From: Pseudoalteromonas luteoviolacea H33-S
GTDB taxonomy: Bacteria; Pseudomonadota; Gammaproteobacteria; Enterobacterales; Alteromonadaceae
NCBI RefSeq assembly: GCF_001625695.1
Contig: NZ_AUXY01000122.1
Location: 124,001-188,000 of the forward strand
Direction: 5' to 3'
DNA length: 64,000 nucleotides
Shown: one piece after another, positions 45,290-54,524 of the stretch
Layout: each line of letters opens with the position of its first letter
Position numbering within the stretch: position 1 is the first letter of the stretch
The notes under the pieces: generated by a model
Told to the model about the DNA's origin: nothing
The model's database searches: none
What the model saw: only the letters and a program-made list of their open reading frames with translations
Made by a program: the position numbers and the translations under genes

Positions 45290-46609
45290 CTATAGCTCCT
45301 CAACCAACTGGCAAAACTCATCACCGCGCGCCATGTAATTTGGATACATATCAATGCTTGCACAAGCTGGTGCTAGTAGCACAATATCGCCTGCTTGCGC
45401 CAACTGACTTGCGCCATTCACAGCCTCATGTAAAGACGTGACAAGATGACTGTGCGTGTGCATAGACGAAAACAAAGCACCGTCTTTGCCAAAGCAATAA
45501 ATTGCTCTACAGTACTTTTGGATTGGCAGACCAAGTGGACTCACATCAGCGCCTTTAGCATCTCCGCCTACAATCAAAATAATCTTGTTGGCATCTGCAT
45601 TTAAGCTTTCAAGTGCACTCACCGTGGCACCGACATTGGTCGCTTTTGAATCATTAAAATATTTAACCCCGGCAACCTCTGCAACTAACTGACAGCGATG
45701 CGACAAACCTGTGAAACTTGAAAACGCATCCTCAAAGGCTTGGATACTGATTTTAAATGGGGACAATAGCGCCATGACTGCCAGCGCATTAAATTGATTA
45801 TGCTTTCCTGACAGGGCCAAATGCTCAATGGCTAAAGTCGGTTGACCATACACACTAAAGACAGAACCCTGTGGCGTGTCTGTGAGACAATAATCTGCAT
45901 TGCCCAACCCAACGCTCACTGCATGTGCATGTGGCAGAAACGTTTTTTCATCTTCCTTGTTGTAAACTAAGCACTCTGTTTGCTGATAGATACGCTTTTT
46001 CGCCGCACAATAAGCATCAAAATCAGGATATCTATCCATATGATCTTCTGTGATATTCAGGATCATCGCACTGGTACACCTCAGGCTATCAGTTGTTTCG
46101 AGTTGAAAACTAGAAAGCTCTAATATGATCACATCAAGATCACGCTCAAGCAGCTCTAATACCGAAGTACCAATATTGCCACCCAAGCCAACTTTTAATC
46201 CTGCTGATTGGCACACTGCATGAGCAAGGCTGACGACCGTTGATTTACCATTTGAGCCTGTTACCGCAACTACCGGCGTCGAGTTTAAACGAGCAAACAG
46301 CTCCACATCACCGATGACGTCTGCGCCATGTGCAATTGCTTCTGCGACATACCTATCATATAGCGGGATCCCAGGGCTAATAATGATCACATCGGTATCA
46401 ACTAAAGCACCCTCTGCGAGCGGGCCAAACACCGCCTCACAATCAGGGGCATTATGTGCTAGCCAATCGGCACCCGGCGGCACAGCACGTGTATCCACGA
46501 CTTTTGGCACAATGTCATGCTGTAGTAAAAAGCGTACGGTACCCAAGCCCGATATACCGAGCCCAAGTACTGTCACTGTTTTTTGCTTCAACGAATCTAA
46601 ATAACTCAT
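45290..46609 (-). CDS. murD: UDP-MurNAc-L-alanine--D-glutamate ligase MurD
   Basis: Adds D-glutamate to the peptidoglycan precursor. 439 residues. VTVLGLGISGLGTVRFLL is the substrate-binding N-domain, VAVTGSNGKSTVVSLAHAV the P-loop, and LGGNIGTSVLELL, ELSSFQLETT and GLSHRCQLVAEVAGVKYFNDSKATN are standard MurD features. The C-terminal domain has IILIVGGDAKGAD and LLAPACASIDMYPNYMARGDEF. It directly abuts mraY and ftsW, one base apart. Confidence 0.97.
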   Translation of the reverse strand: MSYLDSLKQKTVTVLGLGISGLGTVRFLLQHDIVPKVVDTRAVPPGADWLAHNAPDCEAVFGPLAEGALVDTDVIIISPGIPLYDRYVAEAIAHGADVIGDVELFARLNSTPVVAVTGSNGKSTVVSLAHAVCQSAGLKVGLGGNIGTSVLELLERDLDVIILELSSFQLETTDSLRCTSAMILNITEDHMDRYPDFDAYCAAKKRIYQQTECLVYNKEDEKTFLPHAHAVSVGLGNADYCLTDTPQGSVFSVYGQPTLAIEHLALSGKHNQFNALAVMALLSPFKISIQAFEDAFSSFTGLSHRCQLVAEVAGVKYFNDSKATNVGATVSALESLNADANKIILIVGGDAKGADVSPLGLPIQKYCRAIYCFGKDGALFSSMHTHSHLVTSLHEAVNGASQLAQAGDIVLLAPACASIDMYPNYMARGDEFCQLVEEL

Positions 46610-47692
46610 TTATCTTATCTTTAACGTCGCCAAACCAGCTAATACTAAGATGAAAGAAATGATCCAAAAGCGCACAATAACACGTGGCTCTGGCCAACCT
46701 TTAAGTTCATAATGATGGTGTATTGGCGCCATTCTAAAAATACGTTGCCCTCGAAGCTTATACGACCCTACTTGCAAAATCACAGATAGCGCTTCCATTA
46801 CAAATACACCACCCATAATCACCAACACCAACTCCTGTCGAACTAAAATTGCTATGATCCCAAGCGCACCACCTAGAGCTAACGAACCAACATCACCCAT
46901 AAAAACTTGAGCTGGATAAGTGTTAAACCATAAAAACCCAAGTCCTGCGCCCACAATGGCAGTACACACAACAACGAGTTCGCTCGCCAATGGTAAATGA
47001 GGAATGTGGAGATAATTTGAGAAGTTCACATTACCCGTTAAATAGGCAATGATCGCCAGCGCTGCAGCAACTAAAATAGTCGGTACAATGGCCAATCCAT
47101 CTAAGCCATCGGTCAAATTCACTGCGTTAGACGTACCCACTATCACAAAATAACTCATGACGAGATAAAAAAGCCCAAGCTGTGGCAGTACATCTTTGAA
47201 AAAAGGCACAACCAAAGACGTTTCTTCAGGCGACGTGGTGGTTGAATATAAAAATGCCGCGACCGAAATGGCAATAACCGATTGCCAAAAGTACTTCCAT
47301 CGAGCAATTAATCCTTTGCTGTCTTTACGTATCACTTTCCTGTAATCATCAACGAACCCAACAATACCCAAAGAGCCGATAACAAATAAGGTTACCCACA
47401 CATACTTATTGCTTAGATCGCCCCACATCAAGGAACTGACGAAGATCGCTGCCAAAATAAGCAGACCACCCATGGTTGGCGTGCCAGATTTAGATAAGTG
47501 AGATTCTGGACCATCATCACGCACAGTTTGCCCAATTTGCATGCGTTGCAAAGCACGAATAAGCTTTGGACCAAAATACAGCGAGATAAGTAAGGCAGTC
47601 AAAATCCCTAAAATGGCACGTACGGTCAAATAGGAGAAGACATTAAAGCCACTGTAGTATTGCGTTAAATACTCTGCTAACCAAACTAACAT
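46610..47692 (-). CDS. mraY: Phospho-MurNAc-pentapeptide transferase MraY
   Basis: Makes lipid I from UDP-MurNAc-pentapeptide and undecaprenyl phosphate. 360 residues, as in E. coli, with ten membrane helices. SKSGTPTMGGLLILAA, GFVDDYRKV, NAVNLTDGLDGLAI, VFMGDVGSLALGGALG and the HHH loop APIHHHYELKGWPEPRVIV are intact. The start overlaps the stop of murF (TAATG type), so expression is coupled. Confidence 0.98.
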   Translation of the reverse strand: MLVWLAEYLTQYYSGFNVFSYLTVRAILGILTALLISLYFGPKLIRALQRMQIGQTVRDDGPESHLSKSGTPTMGGLLILAAIFVSSLMWGDLSNKYVWVTLFVIGSLGIVGFVDDYRKVIRKDSKGLIARWKYFWQSVIAISVAAFLYSTTTSPEETSLVVPFFKDVLPQLGLFYLVMSYFVIVGTSNAVNLTDGLDGLAIVPTILVAAALAIIAYLTGNVNFSNYLHIPHLPLASELVVVCTAIVGAGLGFLWFNTYPAQVFMGDVGSLALGGALGIIAILVRQELVLVIMGGVFVMEALSVILQVGSYKLRGQRIFRMAPIHHHYELKGWPEPRVIVRFWIISFILVLAGLATLKIR

Positions 47693-49074
47693 TATCTGTC
47701 CCCACGTTCTGAGTTTGTATGCGCTGAAATAAGATCAGCGACCAATAGCTCCATACGGGCACTACGCGATCCTTTTACAAGCAAAGTGCATTGACCTGTC
47801 TCGTTTTCAATGAATTGGGAAAGTACCTCAAGCATATGTTCACGTGTTGAAAAGTGACGATTAGGCTGCTCAAATACTTCACTTGCATAGCGACTCAATA
47901 CGCCTAAAGTGAACACCGCATCAATACCTTGCTGCTGGGCAAATTCTCCCACTTCTTGATGGTAAGCCCTTGCTTCTTCACCCAACTCAGCCATGTCACC
48001 TAGCGCTAATACGCGAGTACCAGGCATGTCTTTTAATAATTCAATTGCAGCTTTCACTGAGCGTACATTGGCATTGTAAGTATCATCCACCACACGCAAA
48101 GTACTGGACACATCAATCACATTGACACGCCCTTTAACAACTGGCATATCCTTTAATGCAATAGCGATATCTTGCAACGAAGTGCCAAATGGTAAAGTCA
48201 GTGACGCGGCAATCACGGCATTCATCACGTTGTGCTTGCCAGGTAACGCCAATTTCACTTGCTGAGTTGCCTTCTCAGTGCAGAGCGAAAACTCAGCGCA
48301 ACCAAATTCATCTAACTGAATGTCTTCTGCCCACACATCCAATTTATCTTGCATTGAAAAGCGTTTTACAGACTGCTCGCCCAAACTCGCTTCCCACATC
48401 GGCGCAAATTCGCTATCACAGTTTATAATCGCCACCCCCTGGTCTTTAAGCCCACCAAAGATTTCGCCTTTTGCTTGGCCAATACCTTCAATAGAGCCAA
48501 ACCCCTCTAAGTGAGACGGGGCTACGTTGCATACAACAGCGACATCAGGTTTCGTTAAACCGCTGGTGTAAGCAATTTCACCAATGTGGTTTGCACCCAA
48601 TTCGATTACCGCATATTCGTCATCTTCTGATAAACGAAGTAATGTCAAAGGCACACCAATGTCATTATTGAAGTTCCCTTTGGTAGCTAACACTTTACCG
48701 CGTCTAGATAAAATAGCTGCGGTCATCTCTTTTACTGTGGTTTTGCCTACACTGCCGGTGATCGCCACTGTTTTTGGGGCAACATGCTGCATTACCGCTT
48801 GCCCCAACTGCCCTAGCGCAATGCGTGTGTCTGCGACAACAAATTGCACGATATCCACATCGACAGGCTCTGAAACAATTGCGGCAATGGCTCCTTTTTG
48901 CTTTGCTTGCGCAACAAATTTATGACCATCGAAATTAGCACCTTTAAGCGCTAAAAAAACCTCATTGTCGGTTATTGTTCTTGTATCTGTATTGATGTTG
49001 GCAACAGCCAAGTTCTGCCCACTAAAAGGGGCCTCAAGTACTTCTGCAAGCCAAGAAAAATTCATCTTGATCAT
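47692..49074 (-). CDS. murF: UDP-MurNAc-tripeptide--D-alanyl-D-alanine ligase MurF
   Basis: Adds D-Ala-D-Ala to finish the UDP-MurNAc-pentapeptide. 460 residues. NTDTRTITDNEVFLALKG is the N-domain, AITGSVGKTTVKEMTAAIL the P-loop, and KGNFNNDIGVPLTLL and VIELGANHIGEIAY are MurF-specific. VVDDTYNANVRSVKAAI and LVKGSRSARMELLV close the enzyme. It overlaps murE by four bases and mraY by one. Confidence 0.97.
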   Translation of the reverse strand: MIKMNFSWLAEVLEAPFSGQNLAVANINTDTRTITDNEVFLALKGANFDGHKFVAQAKQKGAIAAIVSEPVDVDIVQFVVADTRIALGQLGQAVMQHVAPKTVAITGSVGKTTVKEMTAAILSRRGKVLATKGNFNNDIGVPLTLLRLSEDDEYAVIELGANHIGEIAYTSGLTKPDVAVVCNVAPSHLEGFGSIEGIGQAKGEIFGGLKDQGVAIINCDSEFAPMWEASLGEQSVKRFSMQDKLDVWAEDIQLDEFGCAEFSLCTEKATQQVKLALPGKHNVMNAVIAASLTLPFGTSLQDIAIALKDMPVVKGRVNVIDVSSTLRVVDDTYNANVRSVKAAIELLKDMPGTRVLALGDMAELGEEARAYHQEVGEFAQQQGIDAVFTLGVLSRYASEVFEQPNRHFSTREHMLEVLSQFIENETGQCTLLVKGSRSARMELLVADLISAHTNSERGDR

Positions 49075-50546
49075 GCACTTTCCCCCTGTAAAATTGATTT
49101 CACCAAGCTTCTATCACAAAAGCTCAATGTTTGATTTCCTATAATTTGATAGTCTTCATGCCCTTTACCGGCAATCAATACTACGCTGTTTTGATCAGCG
49201 TGCTTGATCGCATATCGAATGGCTTGCTCCCTATCAGGTTGTGACACAGCATACTCAGGTTCACTGAGCCCAGCCTTAATGTCATCTATTATTGTGTTTG
49301 GATCTTCACTGCGGGGGTTATCACTGGTTATAACTAGGGTGTCAGCAAATTGCTCTGCAGCTTTTGCCATCAAAGGCCTTTTGCCTTTATCACGGTCGCC
49401 ACCACAACCAAACACACAGCTTACTTTACCGGGTACATGTTGTTGTAGTGCTTTAAGTGCCAGCTCTAACGCTTCCGGGGTATGTGCATAGTCTACAATA
49501 CAAGTTGGAAACCCTGATGATCTGAAAGCTTGCATGCGACCATCCACAGGTTCTAACTTTGCCGCAGCTGTTTGCAGTTGCGCCAGTTGGTAGTCTTGTA
49601 CCAATAACGCGGCAATTGCAGCAGCTAAATTGTAAACATTAAATAGCCCGTACAAGTTTGTAGTGATCTCTGCATCGCCCCAAGAAGTATCAAGCTTTAG
49701 AGAAATACCATTTTGGTCGCACACCACTTGGTGAAAAAAAACATAGTGCTGATAAGTATGTGACTCAGGCTTATGCCCATATGCCACACACTCATCTAAC
49801 TCTAGCTCTTCCAACCATTGCTGAGCGTATATATCATCGATATTGAGCACTTTATATTTTGCAGAACTCTCCGTAAAAAGACGTTTTTTCGCCTTCGCAT
49901 AACTGTCCATGTCACCGTGATAATCTAAATGATCACGGCTTAGGTTAGTAAACACCGCGACGTCAAAATCGACCTGTTCAGTTCTACCTTGGACAATCCC
50001 GTGAGAGGATACTTCCATCGCAACTTGATTAAAATCAGCCTGTAACTCGCTAAATATTTGTTGCAATAACACTGCTGAAGGGGTCGTATTATTCAACGGC
50101 GTTAATGCATCTGGCGCGCCATAACCCAAGGTGCCTATCACAGCACTGGGTGTACCACAATGTGCTGCTAAACTTGCGATCATTGCCGTCGTCGTCGACT
50201 TGCCATTCGTGCCTGTTACCCCGACAACTGACATAGTCGCACTTGGCATTTGGTAAAACTGCGCGGCAATACGAGCTAGGTTTTTCTTCAACTGCGTAAT
50301 ACGTATGATAGGTACTGACACCTCTGTTATATCAGCAGCGGCTTGCTCATCAACTAACACACAGGCTGCGCCTTGCTCGACGGCCATTGATATAAATTTC
50401 GTGCCATCTAACTGATGCCCTGAAATTGCAATAAAACAATCTCCTTTGGACACCTCTCGACTATCTAAACGCAATGCGTTTACAAATATTTGTGGACTCA
50501 CTACCCCAAAATTTTTGAGTACTTCAGTTAAGTCACGCATCATCAT
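49071..50546 (-). CDS. murE: UDP-MurNAc-tripeptide synthetase MurE (meso-DAP adding)
   Basis: Adds meso-diaminopimelate to the stem peptide. I place the start at the ATG at 50546, the first of three consecutive ATGs preceded by AGGA; a longer frame to 50591 would run into ftsI. It gives 491 residues. LRLDSREVSKGDCFIAISG is the N-domain, VVGVTGTNGKSTTTAMIASL the P-loop, and EVSSHGIVQGR and NLSRDHLDYHG are conserved. The DNPRSEDP motif indicates meso-DAP specificity, fitting a Gram-negative cell wall. It overlaps the ftsI end by 14 bases. Confidence 0.96.
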   Translation of the reverse strand: MMMRDLTEVLKNFGVVSPQIFVNALRLDSREVSKGDCFIAISGHQLDGTKFISMAVEQGAACVLVDEQAAADITEVSVPIIRITQLKKNLARIAAQFYQMPSATMSVVGVTGTNGKSTTTAMIASLAAHCGTPSAVIGTLGYGAPDALTPLNNTTPSAVLLQQIFSELQADFNQVAMEVSSHGIVQGRTEQVDFDVAVFTNLSRDHLDYHGDMDSYAKAKKRLFTESSAKYKVLNIDDIYAQQWLEELELDECVAYGHKPESHTYQHYVFFHQVVCDQNGISLKLDTSWGDAEITTNLYGLFNVYNLAAAIAALLVQDYQLAQLQTAAAKLEPVDGRMQAFRSSGFPTCIVDYAHTPEALELALKALQQHVPGKVSCVFGCGGDRDKGKRPLMAKAAEQFADTLVITSDNPRSEDPNTIIDDIKAGLSEPEYAVSQPDREQAIRYAIKHADQNSVVLIAGKGHEDYQIIGNQTLSFCDRSLVKSILQGESA

Positions 50547-52347
50547 TTTTTCCTGAGACATACGCCACACGATCTTTATCAGGTGCGACATTTAACATAC
50601 GTAATGAATTAGAGACGATTTCAGCGAATACCGGACCTGCAGTTTGTCCACCATAATAGACATCACCACCGGGTTCATTCACCATTACAACCACAGCCAA
50701 ACGCGGATCACTCACAGGCGCAACTCCAGCAAAATAACCGACATATTCATCGCCATATCCACCAGCAATGGCCTTTTCTGATGTACCCGTTTTGCCCGCA
50801 GCACGATAACCATCCACCTTAATCATCGATGCCGTGCCGCCTTTTTCAAAAATAGACTCCATCATGGCAATCACTGCTTTTGTATCTTCCTCTTTGAAGA
50901 TACGCTCACCCGGCTGGGGCTCGTCTTGCTTCAGTATTGTAAGTGGTCTAGAAATACCACCTGCACCAATGGTTGCATATAGCCTCGCAATCTGAGCGGT
51001 ACTAGCTGACACCGCATAGCCGTATGACAAGGTGGCTATCTCAAAGTCAGACCAGCGTCTGTTTGGATAAAACAAGCCTGAGCTTTCACCAATCATCATG
51101 GTGCCGGTGTCTTCACCAAATCCTGCTTTTTGGTACATGCCAACAAAGTAATCTTTCGGTAGCTTTTGGCTGATCTTTGCAACACCCATATTGCTTGATA
51201 CTTTGAGGATTTCACGTAGTGACATTTCGCCATGATTGCGCGTATCTTTGACTAGGCTACCGCCGAGTCGCATCCAACCAGGGAATGTATCAATCGTTTC
51301 ATCCGCTGTTATCGCGCCATATTCAAGCCCTGCCAAAATTGCCAGCGGCTTGAGCGTTGAGCCCGGCTCAAATAAATCAGTGATCGCGCGATTTCTGCGC
51401 TTATAAGGCGCCGCTGTACTCATGTCATTTGGGTTAAAGCTTGGACTATTCACCATTGCGAGAATTTCACCAGTATGCACATCCACCACCATTGCTGAGC
51501 CTGAGGTGGCTTGATATGTTAATACTGCAGATTTTAAAGCGACATAAGCGATGGTTTGAATACGGTGATCAATACTGAGATGAATATCTTCCGGTTCAAC
51601 ACGCTCTTCTTCTGAAAGAACCTGTACCTCACGCCCCTGCGCATCTTTACGTATTGTTCGCAAACCTTCTGTCCCCGTTAATGCAGAGTCAAAGCGTTTC
51701 TCGATACCTTCAATACCAATGCCATCAATATTTGTTACACCCAACACATGGGCAGCAATCTCACCACTTGGGTAAAACCGTTTCGACTCATCAAGCAAGT
51801 GGATCCCAGGTAAGCGCATTTGGCGAATATATTTTGCAACAGCTGGCGTTACTTGCCGCTTCAAATAAACAAATCTACGTTTAGCATTGCCGCGCAATTT
51901 GCTATTCACTTGCTCAGTAGGCAATTGCAATACATCAGACAATTCACGCCAACGCGCCTGCGCTTGATAAAGCGCTTGAGTGCGCGCTTTAAGCACAGTT
52001 TCATTATCTGCAAGTGCAACATGATCTTCGCGATTTTTTCTCGCTTGCCGCAAAACTCGCTTCTTCAATGCTTTTTCTAATGCATAAGGATCCGCATAAA
52101 CGCTCACAACAGGGACACTCACGGCGAGCTCTTTGCCATTGCGATCGTAGATCATGCCACGCTGAACATGCAGCGTTTCTTTGCGAACCGTGCGCTTAGC
52201 ATTTTCCTCTCGGGCTTTATCAGGCTCAATCACCTGTAGGTAGGCGGCTCTGGCAATTAAAGCGACAAACACAGACACCAACATCACGCATACAAGGACA
52301 AAGCGCCACGCGATTAAATTTTGCGATGGTTTATTTTTGTTCTTCAT
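50533..52347 (-). CDS. ftsI: Penicillin-binding protein 3, FtsI
   Basis: Septal transpeptidase, partner of FtsW. 604 residues, slightly longer than E. coli FtsI. One N-terminal membrane helix (about 15-35, RFVLVCVMLVSVFVALIARAA), then a pedestal domain (RGMIYDRNGKELAVSVPV). The transpeptidase domain begins at about 270 (SGSAMVVDVHTGEILAMVN) with active-site Ser in EPGSTLKP, SSNMG (SxN) and AAGKTGTSEK (KTG). The C-terminus overlaps murE. It overlaps ftsL by four bases. Confidence 0.97.
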   Translation of the reverse strand: MKNKNKPSQNLIAWRFVLVCVMLVSVFVALIARAAYLQVIEPDKAREENAKRTVRKETLHVQRGMIYDRNGKELAVSVPVVSVYADPYALEKALKKRVLRQARKNREDHVALADNETVLKARTQALYQAQARWRELSDVLQLPTEQVNSKLRGNAKRRFVYLKRQVTPAVAKYIRQMRLPGIHLLDESKRFYPSGEIAAHVLGVTNIDGIGIEGIEKRFDSALTGTEGLRTIRKDAQGREVQVLSEEERVEPEDIHLSIDHRIQTIAYVALKSAVLTYQATSGSAMVVDVHTGEILAMVNSPSFNPNDMSTAAPYKRRNRAITDLFEPGSTLKPLAILAGLEYGAITADETIDTFPGWMRLGGSLVKDTRNHGEMSLREILKVSSNMGVAKISQKLPKDYFVGMYQKAGFGEDTGTMMIGESSGLFYPNRRWSDFEIATLSYGYAVSASTAQIARLYATIGAGGISRPLTILKQDEPQPGERIFKEEDTKAVIAMMESIFEKGGTASMIKVDGYRAAGKTGTSEKAIAGGYGDEYVGYFAGVAPVSDPRLAVVVMVNEPGGDVYYGGQTAGPVFAEIVSNSLRMLNVAPDKDRVAYVSGKNDDA

Positions 52348-52667
52348 GGCAACTCAATAACCTGCTCTTCTTTACTAGTAGGACGCAACATTTTTAGCTG
52401 TGTTTTTGCGATTTCTTCAATTCTTGCGTGTTGTGAGTAAAACTCTTCTTCTACCAATAGATAGCGCCACTCTAGGTCTAGCTCATCTCTTTGTTGTAAT
52501 AACTTATCCTGCAAAATTAATTGCTGTCTTGTTGAGTGCGTAATTTGGACAACAATCAGCGCCGACACAAATACACTCACCAACAATAAAAACGTCAACT
52601 TATTTGCCAAGAGTACTTGGCAAATTTCCAAAAAAAGCTGAGGTTGACGTTGCGCAGGCTTTGCCAT
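52344..52667 (-). CDS. ftsL: Cell division protein FtsL
   Basis: Small bitopic membrane protein of 107 residues forming a coiled-coil complex with FtsB and FtsQ. A single helix (LTFLLLVSVFVSALIVVQITHSTRQ, about residues 25-48) is followed by a heptad-rich stretch (LILQDKLLQQRDELDLEWRYLLVEE). IEEIAKTQLKM is the conserved end. It sits between rsmH (adjacent, no gap) and ftsI (ATGA overlap), where FtsL always lies in this cluster, which helps identify so divergent a protein. Confidence 0.93.
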   Translation of the reverse strand: MAKPAQRQPQLFLEICQVLLANKLTFLLLVSVFVSALIVVQITHSTRQQLILQDKLLQQRDELDLEWRYLLVEEEFYSQHARIEEIAKTQLKMLRPTSKEEQVIELP

Positions 52668-53603
52668 TTAGAGTTTCTCAGCTATACGCAATACAGAGCT
52701 TCGTGCTCTAGGGTTACGTTTAATTTCGTCATCACTAGGCTTAATCGCTTTGCCAATGGCTTTTAAGGTTAAATCTTTATTTATTTGATCGTCCGTTAGT
52801 GGCAAGCCTCTCGGAATAGCCTCTCCCTTACTTTGCTTTTTAATAAATTGCTTAACAATCCTATCTTCAAGTGAGTGGAAGGAAATGACAACGAGACGAC
52901 CGCCCGGCTTAAGGACATCTAAAGAAGCTGACAAAGCAGTTTGAATTTCTTCTAACTCGCTATTGATATAAATGCGAATGGCTTGAAATGTGCGAGTAGC
53001 TGGGTGCTTGTGTTTATCTTTAACTGGCACAGCTTCATCAATAAGATCTGCAAGTTGTTTCGTCGTTGTGATGTCAGTTTCAGTACGCGTCTCAATGATT
53101 TTGTGCGCTATGCGTCTAGCGAATTTCTCTTCGCCATACTTTTTAATCACAAAAACCATGTCTTCTAGTTCAGCCTCAGCTAACCACTGTGCAGCACTGC
53201 GTCCTGCTTCAGGGTTCATCCGCATATCTAACGGACCATCTTTCATAAAGCTAAAGCCACGACCTGCATCATCCAACTGTGGTGATGAGACGCCAATATC
53301 AAGTAAAATACCATCAACCTTGCCTGTTAGATCGGCCTCTTGAGCGACTTGCGCGATATTAGAAAAACGATTATGTGCAATTGAAAATCGACTATCTTGA
53401 GCAAACTTTTGCGCAGCTTTGATCGCTTGTGGATCTTGATCAATGGCTTGTAATCGCCCTGACTCTCCCAAGCGCTTCAGAATTTGGCCCGAGTGACCAC
53501 CTCGGCCAAAAGTGCCATCAATATAAATACCATTGGACTTGATATCCAGTGCATCAAGCGTTTCATCCATTAACACTGAAATATGTTCTAATTCTGAACT
53601 CAT
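52668..53603 (-). CDS. rsmH: 16S rRNA m4C1402 methyltransferase RsmH (MraW)
   Basis: SAM-dependent methyltransferase acting on 16S rRNA C1402. 311 residues. HISVLMDETLDALDI opens the fold, IYIDGTFGRGGHSGQIL is the SAM-binding loop, and AIDQDPQAI, DGILLDIGVSSPQLDDAGRGFSF and MRMNPEAG are family signatures. GGRLVVISFHSLEDRIVK follows, and NPRARSSVLRIAEKL ends it. It lies 22 bp after mraZ, in the standard dcw order. Confidence 0.98.
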   Translation of the reverse strand: MSSELEHISVLMDETLDALDIKSNGIYIDGTFGRGGHSGQILKRLGESGRLQAIDQDPQAIKAAQKFAQDSRFSIAHNRFSNIAQVAQEADLTGKVDGILLDIGVSSPQLDDAGRGFSFMKDGPLDMRMNPEAGRSAAQWLAEAELEDMVFVIKKYGEEKFARRIAHKIIETRTETDITTTKQLADLIDEAVPVKDKHKHPATRTFQAIRIYINSELEEIQTALSASLDVLKPGGRLVVISFHSLEDRIVKQFIKKQSKGEAIPRGLPLTDDQINKDLTLKAIGKAIKPSDDEIKRNPRARSSVLRIAEKL

Positions 53604-53625
53604 AATTGTGAGCTACACCTGTACT

Positions 53626-54084
53626 CTATAAAGAAAAACCATCAAGATCTGAGCTTTCTTCCACGTCGCCACTGCGCTCAATCTCTGTATCGAGACGCAT
53701 TTGCTCATTCCAACGTGCTTCATCCCAGATCTCAAACTTATTTAGTAGGCCAACAAGCATTAGCTTCTTGCCTAAATTTGCATAACTGCGTAATGCAGGT
53801 GCTAATAAAATGCGACCGTTTTTATCCAATTGATATTCGGTAGCGTGCCCTAATAGCATTCTTTGCCACCGTCTCACTCGAGGATTTGTATTTGATAATT
53901 TTTGTAATCGGGCCTCAATGTCCTGCCATTCAGATAATGGATATACCCAAAGACAAGGTTCGTTTATCGCAATGGTACAAATAACGGTGCCCATTTCTTC
54001 AGACAGCAAGCATTCTCGATACTTAGTGGGTATCGAAAAGCGCCCTTTATCATCGAGGCTTATTAGGTTCGCGCCGCGAAACAT
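53626..54084 (-). CDS. mraZ: Transcriptional regulator MraZ
   Basis: AbrB-like ring-forming DNA-binding protein that represses the dcw promoter by binding upstream repeats. 152 residues. Two SpoVT/AbrB-type halves are visible: FRGANLISLDDKGRFSIPTKYRE and ATEYQLDKNGRILLAPALRSYANLGKKLMLVGLLNKFEIWD. GAGGA lies upstream of the ATG. It is the first gene of the cluster, and repeats like its known binding site are just upstream (54118-54157), consistent with autoregulation. Confidence 0.97.
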   Translation of the reverse strand: MFRGANLISLDDKGRFSIPTKYRECLLSEEMGTVICTIAINEPCLWVYPLSEWQDIEARLQKLSNTNPRVRRWQRMLLGHATEYQLDKNGRILLAPALRSYANLGKKLMLVGLLNKFEIWDEARWNEQMRLDTEIERSGDVEESSDLDGFSL

Positions 54085-54524
54085 ATCGCTGCTTCCTCAC
54101 AAGCTAAGAAATGTACATTTTGATCCAATTTGATCCACTTTCACCCACATTCTACCACAATTGACAAGTCTAGGGCTTGACAAGCTGTTTTGTCAAGCTA
54201 TGACACCTTCAGAAAGCACGCTAAAATCCAGAAAAAATCAGGGTTTCAAAGAAGTTTTAAAATTCAGTGGTAAAAAGTGGGAGTAGTGTGGAATAGAGTA
54301 AAAATTAATATTAAATTTTCCCAAAATCAGCATACTAAGAATGAAAAATACCAAGCCAAAAACTCAAAGAAAAGTACGCAAAATAGATATTAATCGCAGC
54401 TTAAAATAGATAAGTCACACTGATATTTGGTGATTTACAAAGTCGCGGTTATCATATGCATGTATTTACAAATTGAGACGTTATTATTCTTTATTCATCA
54501 ATAAAACAACGTTTTTTTAGACTG
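54085..54524. other. Divergent intergenic region between mraZ and the GGDEF-EAL gene
   Basis: 440 bp with the MraZ box close to mraZ. The rest is AT-rich and without further recognised signals. No terminator is needed, since both genes start here. Possible promoters could not be set with confidence. Confidence 0.5.
54118..54157 (-). promoter_or_regulatory. MraZ-box: four 10-bp repeats
   Basis: On the minus strand TGGTAGAATG, TGGGTGAAAG, TGGATCAAAT and TGGATCAAAA stand head to tail at exact 10-bp spacing. Repeats of TGGG-type units at this spacing are the known MraZ operator in front of mraZ. The last two units are nearly identical; the first is the weakest. Confidence 0.8.
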
